Assembly: GCF_036588685.1 (NCBI RefSeq)
Contig: NC_086386.1
Span: forward strand, 23,022,931 to 23,086,930
Reading direction: 5' to 3'
Length of the DNA stretch: 64,000 bases
DNA from: Mytilus trossulus
Lineage: Eukaryota > Mollusca > Bivalvia > Mytilida > Mytilidae
Position numbers and translations under genes: made by a program. A model generated the notes under the pieces. It worked only from the letters and a program-made list of their open reading frames with translations, ran no database searches and was not told the origin of the DNA. The stretch's first letter is position 1. Each line of letters begins with the position of its first letter. Of the stretch, positions 48,166 to 64,000 are shown piece by piece.

Positions 48166-48599
48166 GATTTGTGAATAAATGCCACTAAGCCGGCAAGTTA
48201 CATTTTATTCCATTCTAATATGAAAAACAAAAGACGGTGATAACCACGAAAACATACGGAGAGTAAATTTATACGGCAACCAGTTTCAACCTTTTATCAC
48301 TTAATCTACTATTCTTGATATACAGATAAATCATGGCGGAAGTCAATCTTATTATTTTTTAATTGTTATTTTTTTGTTGTAACAGATCTTTGGCGTCCCA
48401 CTAATTTATTTTATAATTGTTTGTTATTTATGATTCATGATTTGGATTATTTTTTTTTTGGATTCCTGTTTATTGGTTCGCTGTTAAAACTGCGAGAGTT
48501 CAGATCTGTGAAAGTGACATAGTGATTAGAAGAAAAAAAATGGAAACCAGAACAAAGGGTTTTTTTTCGTTATTAGGGAAAAGGGTTTTCATGTCAGAT

Positions 48600-49521
48600 G
48601 AACCCGGGTCCGTTCGCGTCCATTCACGTTCGCACCCACTCATGTTCGCCCCCTTTCACTTTCACACCCTACATATTCGCACTCAAAAGTCCGTTCGCAC
48701 CCTAAATGTTCGCGCCCATATTTATTGGTTTTGTGTTAATCGACTTTGTAATCAAGTTCTGGCAAGTGTATTCTTATAAGTATATTTGTTGTCATTGTCT
48801 CATTATTAAGTGAGACAGCATTTTTTTTTTGTGTTGAATAAATCTTTTTCATATTTTGGATAGTATATTGTTAAAAAAAATAACAATCCTTTCTAAAAAA
48901 AAAAGTGTGATTCTGTCAACGTTTTATTTTGTGTTGAATAACTCTTAGTCATGTTTTGGTTAGTGTATCGCTATAACTTTGTTTCATTGACTTGTTTCAA
49001 AATAAAGTGAGATCCTGACTACGGTTTTGTGTGTGTGTGCTGAATGAATTTTATTATTTTTTGGTTATAATAATGTATTGCTTTATTTTATTGTTTCATT
49101 GTTTCAGATCAAAGGGACTAAGCTGTTAAAAACAATTATCTTTTGTAATTTCATTTAAAATCTTCAATGTCAGTTTACTCCATCTTCGCTAGCCAAGGGT
49201 TACGATCAACTCCCTTGAAGAGAGCGGGAGTGGATCGTAACCCTTGGCTAGCGAAGATGAATTTACTCATACCAAGAAGGTTATATCTCATATAACCTCC
49301 TTGCTCATACCAAGATAAATACATGCAGTATTTAAACCTAAGCAATTTAAAACAACAATCATGATTTTCCAATTAATCAACAGGAATTTGAACTAAAACA
49401 TATTGGGCGCGAAAGTGTAGAGTGCGAATAGACCTTGGGTGCGAACAGACTTTGGGTTCGAACGTGCGAGGTGCGAACTTGTAGGGTGCGAAAGTGTATT
49501 GGGCGCGAACGGACCTGATAC
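48600..49521. mobile_element. 922-bp Mutator/foldback-like element with motif-array TIRs and 10-bp target duplication
   Basis: The element is flanked by CATGTCAGAT at 48590-48599 and 49522-49531. The left end (48600-48725) iterates TTCGCACCC-like units; the right end (about 49405-49521) iterates the complement GGGTGCGAA. The outermost GGTCCGTTCGCG matches its partner perfectly. The interior contains three imperfect copies of a unit of about 102 bases beginning TGTTGAATAA (48832, 48933, 49037) and a large palindrome (49181-49259). A 9-11 base target duplication with long TIRs is the Mutator-like signature. No transposase frame is present. Confidence 0.8.
49181..49259. repeat. Perfect 27-bp-arm palindrome inside the 922-bp element
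   Basis: Arms 49181-49207 and 49233-49259 are perfect reverse complements (left starts CATCTTCGCTAGCC). Inside them ACTCCC pairs with GGGAGT, leaving a loop of about 11 bases. A second short hairpin (AGGTTATAT/ATATAACCT) follows at about 49279. Confidence 0.9.
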
Positions 49522-49880
49522 CATGTCAGATCGCGGTTTTGTTTTGTTTAAATAAAGAGACTATTTAACCATGCCATTGTTTGACGACACCTTTCTGTTT
49601 GTTGGAGACCGTATTAGCCAATAATATATCTTATGACTATTTAAGTTGGTTGGTTTTTGTCTAATCAGCGGAATCCCATCATCTTCTTTAAATCTTGTCT
49701 TAATTTCTTTAATAACTTTAAAAAATAGTATACTAACAGTAGATCATGTCCCAGTTAAACTCAACTATTACGGTTTGAAATTTATCTTTATTTCATTCAA
49801 ATAACACGTTAACTGAGGTGGCGGTATCAGGCTAAATAAATTAAAATGGATAGACTATTTTTTTGCTCTTTGAAAAGGGG

Positions 49881-50053
49881 TATGTCATCTTTTAAATTAG
49901 TTATTTTACCATGCATGAGCGTTCCCTCTGATAAAGATACATCCAGAATAGAACGTCTGATGTATTTGATCCGTTCGACGTTCTATTCTGGATGTATCTT
50001 TATCAGAGGGAACGCTCGTGCATGGTAAAATAACTAATTTAAAAGATGACATA
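49881..50053. repeat. 77-bp-arm near-perfect inverted repeat with 19-base loop
   Basis: Arms 49881-49957 and 49977-50053 are reverse complements with a single mismatch (CATGCATGAGCG against CATGCACGAGCG). A transcript from either strand would fold into a 77-base-pair hairpin. An ATG frame (49846-50028) runs through the left arm and loop and encodes coding-looking sequence (SSFKLVILPC; PSDKDTSRIER), suggesting an inverted duplication of a gene fragment. The source gene is not recognised. Confidence 0.9.
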
Positions 50054-50136
50054 AAAAGACATAGACATTATTTGTTAAGATTAAATAATTTTTGATTTTC
50101 TAAACTCGTGAAGATTTTAAGAAAGTGTCTGCAAGC

Positions 50137-50764
50137 TTAAGGGCATACGATACAGTTTTGATCCTGTATTTACAAGTTCATAAAAATTGGCATATAGGCT
50201 ATTTTTTACCTGATTAAATCAAATATGTAATAAAAAATATACCTTCATGTGCTACTTTTTGAGTAAAATGAGGTCGAAATTTTGTATATTTGCTCAAAAT
50301 TCAGATTTGTGGCCGTAATTTCTTTTTCGAAAGAAAGACATAACTTTTTTGTTATAAAAGATAAACACAAATTGTTTTTTGTTAAATAATCGGTAATTCC
50401 TGTATTTTATAAATATCCTTAAAAAATATGTAATTTTTTATTCAGAAATAACTCATATTCATCAAATGTTCATGAATTGAGGAAAAAACATCATTTTTTA
50501 CTGCATGTTTATCAAAATTAAAAAAAATCCTCTATTTACAGTTTTATAAAATTTGGGTCACATAATCTCCCTGCAAAATGAAACAAAATGCCGTTTTGAA
50601 AAATAGGGGTCCATGAACTCGTTTTCAAATTAAATCAGTTTGAATGATAAAAATCAGTCGAAAAATGCATCTTTTCCCGATATGTCATAGTTTGACGTCG
50701 CGAAAATAACAAATTACGTTAGCAACGTCATTACCTTCCCTGTAACTGTATCGTATGCCCTTAA
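50137..50764. mobile_element. piggyBac-type MITE, TTAA flanked, perfect TIRs
   Basis: TTAA at 50137-50140 is followed by GGGCATACGATACAGTT; its perfect complement ends at 50760, before TTAA at 50761-50764. A duplicated TTAA target and long perfect TIRs fit the piggyBac superfamily, though the TIR starts GGG rather than the usual CCC. Length 620 bases between targets; no transposase frame, AT-rich interior. Confidence 0.75.
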
Positions 50765-51002
50765 GTTCATCTCCTTATTTTGCATCTAATTTGTTTGCCA
50801 CTGTCAGCTGATGTGTACAGTGTTAAAAGTTTCTTCATATGAGTTATCATGTGAAAATGGAAACTATTTTACATCATAGATTGGCTTTGGGCAATTTGTT
50901 AGCAAACCGGAGTCGTAAGGCACTGGCATCGAAACAATTTTCAAATCCTTGAAGTTCATGCCAAAGCAAAATGAATAGGTCATATTGTAAGGTGAACGGA
51001 AA

Positions 51003-51095
51003 AAAAGTCACAGGAAAAAAAGTCACGGGAAAAAAAGTCTCAAAATCCCTAGGAAAAAAGTCACAAGAAAAAAAGTCACAGGAAAAAAGTAACAA
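51003..51095. repeat. Short minisatellite of AAAAAAGTCACAGG-like units
   Basis: Five to six units of 15-18 bases (GGAAAAAAAGTCAC variants) run in tandem, with one interruption at about 51040. A-rich runs separate GTCAC cores. No paired inverted array was identified nearby. Confidence 0.75.
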
Positions 51096-51719
51096 TATAT
51101 TTTATGTTTGGGTTAAATTTAACTGGAGTTTTTGAATGCATAGAAAAATGTCGTAATATACTTGAATCAGATCAGTTATCTTAAGTTGTAAATTTAAAAG
51201 CCTTTTTAAGGAACAGGGAAGGCTTATTGTTTCCTTTTATAGAAATATTTTATTGGCATGGCTTTCAAAGGAGGAAGTGAAAGGTCTACAAAAAGTGAAA
51301 AGTGTCACCAGAAGCCACTAATTAATAGCAATAGTCCCTATCAAAAAAATATTGTAACAATAAATTTGGTCCGGTAATAAAATTTGTCCGCCAGACTTCA
51401 AAAAGTGTTCCTATCTAATCAAGTCCATGTCCATGGTTTTACTATGAATATAAGTCCTAGGACAACTATTCCTACGAAAATAATTCCATAGCTAGTAAAA
51501 TATGTCTGGCACTTATTTTCTTAGGAAAAATTGTCCCAAAACTTGTTTTCTATTAGTTTTTATTACATTATCAACATATTCAAAAAGAAAAAAAAATCAT
51601 ACTTAATATTGGAAAGTTTCATATTGTTTTCCTTTTTAAATTTAAGAACCTTAGTGAGCGCGCTCACATACCCCAAGTCACCACATTGTCGCTGGAGAAA
51701 TAATATAACTGTAAGAAAA
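51096..51719. other. No gene; degenerate TTGTCC/CCTAGGA-rich stretch
   Basis: 51360-51545 repeats words such as AATTTGTCCG, AAGTCCTAGGACAA and AATTGTCCC, similar in style to the motif-array ends of other elements here, but no inverted partner was found. Confidence 0.4.
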
Positions 51720-52000
51720 TAAAATTTTATAAGAAAAAATAATTTACTGTCGATATGCACACTCTTCGTATTATGTTCATTATCTACAATGTTTCATGCA
51801 ATTCTGTTGTGTGGTTTCAGAGGAGTTGCGATGACAAACTGTTGCAGCAGAATATTGAAGCAAATAAGTTCAAAGGCGCGTAACTCCTAGGAAAAAAAAT
51901 CAAACATTATTTCCCGTCGATATGCACATCTGAAAAAGTTTTCATGAAATTCTGTCGTGTGGTTTGAGAGGATTTGCGAGGACTGGAAACAGGACTGACG
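51720..52000 (+). repeat. Tandem pair of a ~165-bp dispersed repeat
   Basis: TGTCGATATGCACACTC ... CAATTCTGTTGTGTGGTTTC is repeated as CGTCGATATGCACATC ... AAATTCTGTCGTGTGGTTTG, spaced about 165 bases. The second copy runs up to the 84-bp MITE. Confidence 0.6.
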
Positions 52001-52004
52001 GACG

Positions 52005-52088
52005 GGCACAGGCACTTGTCTCATAATTTTTTTTCTGTGTTATATAAAGGTATATTAGGGGGGTGTAACTGAGACGAGTGCCTGTGCC
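52005..52088. mobile_element. 84-bp MITE, family with ACAGGCACTTGTCTCA termini
   Basis: 19-base TIRs (52005-52023 and 52070-52088, one mismatch): GGCACAGGCACTTGTCTCA and its complement. The interior is a short AT-rich spacer including TATATAAAGGTATAT-like sequence shared with the copies at 33139-33329 and 15057-15133. Confidence 0.8.
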
Positions 52089-52133
52089 AGACGGGTCAAA
52101 ACATTATAGCCAGCCTCCGCAACTTTGTTGGAA

Positions 52134-52159
52134 CTGAGACTACTATATAGTAGTCTCAG
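52134..52159. repeat. Perfect 26-bp palindrome flanked by GTTGGAA direct repeats
   Basis: CTGAGACTACTA joins directly to its reverse complement around TA. GTTGGAA precedes it (52127-52133) and follows it (52160-52166), as a target duplication would. It looks like two transposon ends joined with the interior lost. It lies 270 bases before the HARS start codon. Confidence 0.8.
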
Positions 52160-52377
52160 GTTGGAACATGTACTTTATGTAACCTAGACATGATATGATA
52201 TCCTTGAAAAATTAATCTTAACTAAAATATTGATACACAACTGTAAAACAAGATTGAATATTACAGTTTAATTAACTTTTTAAAGATAAAATAAATTAAT
52301 TAGGCAAATTTCTACTACATCAGTTCTTTACTGGTTGTTGTTTGCGTGTTTGGTCGTTGTATATACCATTTCATCTC

Positions 52378-52386
52378 CACTTCCGG
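52378..52386 (+). promoter_or_regulatory. Putative ETS/GABP site in the HARS proximal promoter
   Basis: CACTTCCGG lies 43 bases before the HARS start codon in an otherwise AT-rich region. ETS-family (GABP-like) sites at this distance are common in animal housekeeping promoters. No TATA box is evident. Function is inferred from the motif and its position alone. Confidence 0.4.
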
Positions 52387-52428
52387 GTATCGATTTTCTT
52401 CTTTATACATCATAGTTGCATCAGCGGC

Positions 52429-61608
<9,180 letters not shown>

Positions 61609-61640
61609 GTAAGAAATTTTTATTTTGACTCTTGTTTTTA

Positions 61641-62870
61641 GCTCACCTGGCCCAAAGGGCAAAGTGAGCTTTTCCATTCACTTGGCGTCGTCCTTCGTCG
61701 TTAACTTTTACAAAAATCTTCTCCTGAAACTACTGGGCCAAATTAAACCAAACTTGGCCACAATCATCATTGGGGTATTTAGTTTAAAAAATGTGTCCGG
61801 TGACCCAGTTCCAACCAAGATTGCCGCCATGGCTAAAAATAGAACATAGAGGTAAAATGCAGTTTTTGGCTTATAACTTAAAAACCAAAGCATTTAGAGC
61901 AAATCTGACATGGGGTAAAATTGTTTGAAAGGTCAAGATCTATCTGCCCTGAAAATTTCAGATGAATCAGTCAATCGGTTGTTGGGTTGCTGCCTCTGAA
62001 TAGGTAATTTCAAGGAAATTTTGCTGTTTTTGGTTATTATCTTGAATATTATTATATATAGAGATAAACTGTAAACAGCAATAATGTTCGGCAAAGTAAG
62101 ATTTACAAATAAGTTAACATGATCAAAATGGTCAGTTGACCCCTTTAGGAGTTATTGCTCTTTAGAGTAAATTTTTAACCATTTTTCGTAAATCTTAGTT
62201 ATATTTTACAAAAATCTTCTCCTCTGAAACTACTAGGCCAAATTAATCCAAACTTGGCCACAATCATCTTTGGAGTATCTTGTATAACAAATGTGTCCTG
62301 TGACCCGGCAATCCAACCAAGATGGTCGCCACGGCTAAAAATAGAACATAGGGGTAAAATGCAGTTTTTGGCTTTAAACTCAAAAACAAAAGCATTTAGA
62401 GAAAATCTGACACGAAGTAAAATTGTTTATCAGGTCAAGATCTATCTGCACTGACATAATAAATCGGACAACCCGATGTTGGGTTGCTGCAGCTGAATTG
62501 GTAATTTGAAGGAAATTTTGCTGTTTTTGGTTATTATCTTGAATGTTTTTATAGATAGAGATAAACTGTAAATAGCAATAATGTTCAGCAAAGTAAGATT
62601 TACAAATAAGTCAACATGACCGAAATGGTCAATTGACCCCTTAAGGAGTTATTGTCCTTTACAGTCAATTTTTTACAATTTTCCACTGAAACTACTGGGC
62701 CAAGTTCATTATAGATAGAGATAATTGTAAGCAGCAAGAATGTTCAGTAAAGTAAGATGTACAAACACATCACCATCATCAAAACACAATTTTGTGATGA
62801 ATCCATCTGCGTCCTTTGTTTAATATTCACATAGACCAAGGTGAGCGACACAGGCTCTTTAGAGCCTTTA
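61641..62870 (+). mobile_element. GCTCACCT...AGGTGAGC element with internal duplication, in HARS intron 8
   Basis: Ends GCTCACCT (61641-61648) and AGGTGAGC (62839-62846) are complementary, followed by a GGCTC/GAGCC hairpin (62853-62866). The interior holds two diverged copies of a unit of about 500 bases: CAAACTTGGCCACAATCATC recurs at about 61749 and 62249, and AAAATGCAGTTTTTGGCTT in both. A common dispersed bivalve repeat; no coding capacity. Confidence 0.7.
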
Positions 62871-62910
62871 GTTTATTGGTAATGTACTTAGTATATATGT
62901 AACACTCAGA

Positions 62911-64000
62911 AATGTGTCATTCCCCCCAAACGTGTCCGATTCCCCCAAACATGTCTAGTTGAAAACTGCGCCAAAGCGTGTCATTTGTATAAACGCCCAA
63001 ACGTGTCCATTTCTCAACTAACCCCAAAACGTGTCCATATCAAGCTTTATTTTGGTTATTGCTATTTCATTAATGTATACTTATTTTACCATTTCATTAA
63101 AAATATAAATAAGGCACGTTAGTACTTTTTCAAACCGGCAGAATTAAACTGGGTTAAAGTGTGTTTTTTTCTGCTATATCGTATATAAATTGTAAGCAAT
63201 CATGTTTAGTTAAACTGTACAGTTAACAGGTCCAAGTGTCCCTTTCTCTGCGCATTAAAACTTTAATGTGCTCTCTAATTATGCATGAAATACTGGCAAC
63301 TGGACAATTCGCATTCAACAGTCTAAAGTTAATTTATTCAGTAGAAACTTGTATGTTTTCTCTAAATTTGCATAAAATACTTACAACTGGACAATAAGCA
63401 ACCAACTAAAGTTTATCTTAACAATAGAACAGTAAAAAACATTAAAACATGTATGTTCAAATGTAAAAACAATAAAAACGGGTAGCCTATGTTCTCTCTA
63501 AATAGAACTGCAAAAAAACATTAAAACTTGTATTTTCTTTCTAAATATGCATGAAATACTTGCAACTGGACAATACGCGATCATCAGTTTAAAGTTACTT
63601 TGTACAGTACAACTGTAAAAACATTAAAACTTGCAAAACTATTGTTCCCTCTAAATATACATAAAGTACTTGTAACTGGACAATACCAATCAACAGTTTA
63701 AAGTTAATTAATACACTACAAAATAAATTTGCAATTAAAACCGGCGTTGATCCGTCATAATAATTATATTCATAAAAAAAGAATCTATAAAACCTATGTA
63801 TGAAATATGTGGCACTGGACGTTATGTCTCTTTATCGTGGTTCTTTAGTGATGCTTGAAACCTAAAATTTATCAAAAAAACGGATAACCAGTTTATGATT
63901 TGATGAGACTTTGAAATACACACAAACTATTGACAAAAGTGAGGGGGAAAAAATGCTGTTAAAAGCCCGCCATGCAATATGCGGATAAATATAAAAGTTA
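62911..64000. mobile_element. Left part of another motif-array element (right end outside window)
   Basis: 62911-63036 iterates CCCCAAACGTGTCC-like units five to six times. It is followed by four imperfect copies of a block beginning TCTCTAAATATGCATGAAAT (63274, 63359, 63538, 63649) that include ACTGGACAAT. The layout copies the 48600-49521 element: motif array outside, ~100-base repeats inside. The matching inverted array would be beyond the window. Confidence 0.5.

Noticed and set aside
62853..62866. Helitron 3' end (hairpin followed by CTRR)
   Set aside because: The GGCTC/GAGCC hairpin is followed by TTTAG and not by CTRR at the usual distance, and the element has complementary ends, which Helitrons lack.

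Overview
The window is AT-rich eukaryotic DNA with introns, sparse genes and dense mobile-element debris. The histidyl-tRNA synthetase exons are animal-like (an N-terminal WHEP domain and animal exon junctions). The interspersed repeats resemble families I associate with marine bivalves, most likely a mussel such as Mytilus. The phylum is an inference from repeats and protein similarity; no species marker is present.

Two genes are well supported. (1) At the right end, exons 1-8 of cytosolic-type histidyl-tRNA synthetase (HARS) lie on the + strand (52429-61608). They are joined in phase 0 at every junction and encode the first 320 residues; the rest of the catalytic core and the anticodon-binding domain lie beyond the window. 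(2) At 47434-48165 (- strand) an intact single-exon, 243-residue, BUD23-like SAM-dependent methyltransferase has an unusual N-terminal extension and lacks the usual C-terminal tail. Two isolated, spliced-looking coding segments are weaker candidates: a signal-peptide exon ending at a consensus donor (11789-11912, -) and a conserved-looking exon ending at GTAAGT (37094-37299, -).

Layout. 0-1 kb: a terminal-inverted-repeat element whose ends are arrays of a short motif. 2.6-2.9 kb: probable Mutator-like transposase fragment. 3-8 kb: palindromic MITE, interspersed repeats and a tRNA-like SINE head. 8-15 kb: mostly unannotatable AT-rich DNA with the signal-peptide exon. 15.2-15.9 kb: large foldback. 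17-30 kb: nested dispersed repeats, Penelope-like 3' tails, a SINE with clean target-site duplications and a decayed Penelope-like reverse transcriptase. 31-46 kb: MITEs and repeats, plus a LINE carboxy-terminal fragment that has expanded into a 68-bp minisatellite. 46-52 kb, directly upstream of HARS: the methyltransferase gene, then a cluster of inverted-repeat structures (a 922-bp element with 10-bp target duplication, a 77-bp near-perfect hairpin, a TTAA-flanked MITE, a short MITE and a perfect 26-bp palindrome). 52-64 kb: HARS, with transposons inserted in its introns close to splice sites, and the start of another motif-array element at the right edge.

The genes do not form a pathway, although both well-supported genes belong to the translation/ribosome machinery by family. 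Much of the biology of this window is transposon architecture: at least four unrelated elements share a design in which the terminal repeats are iterations of a short motif.
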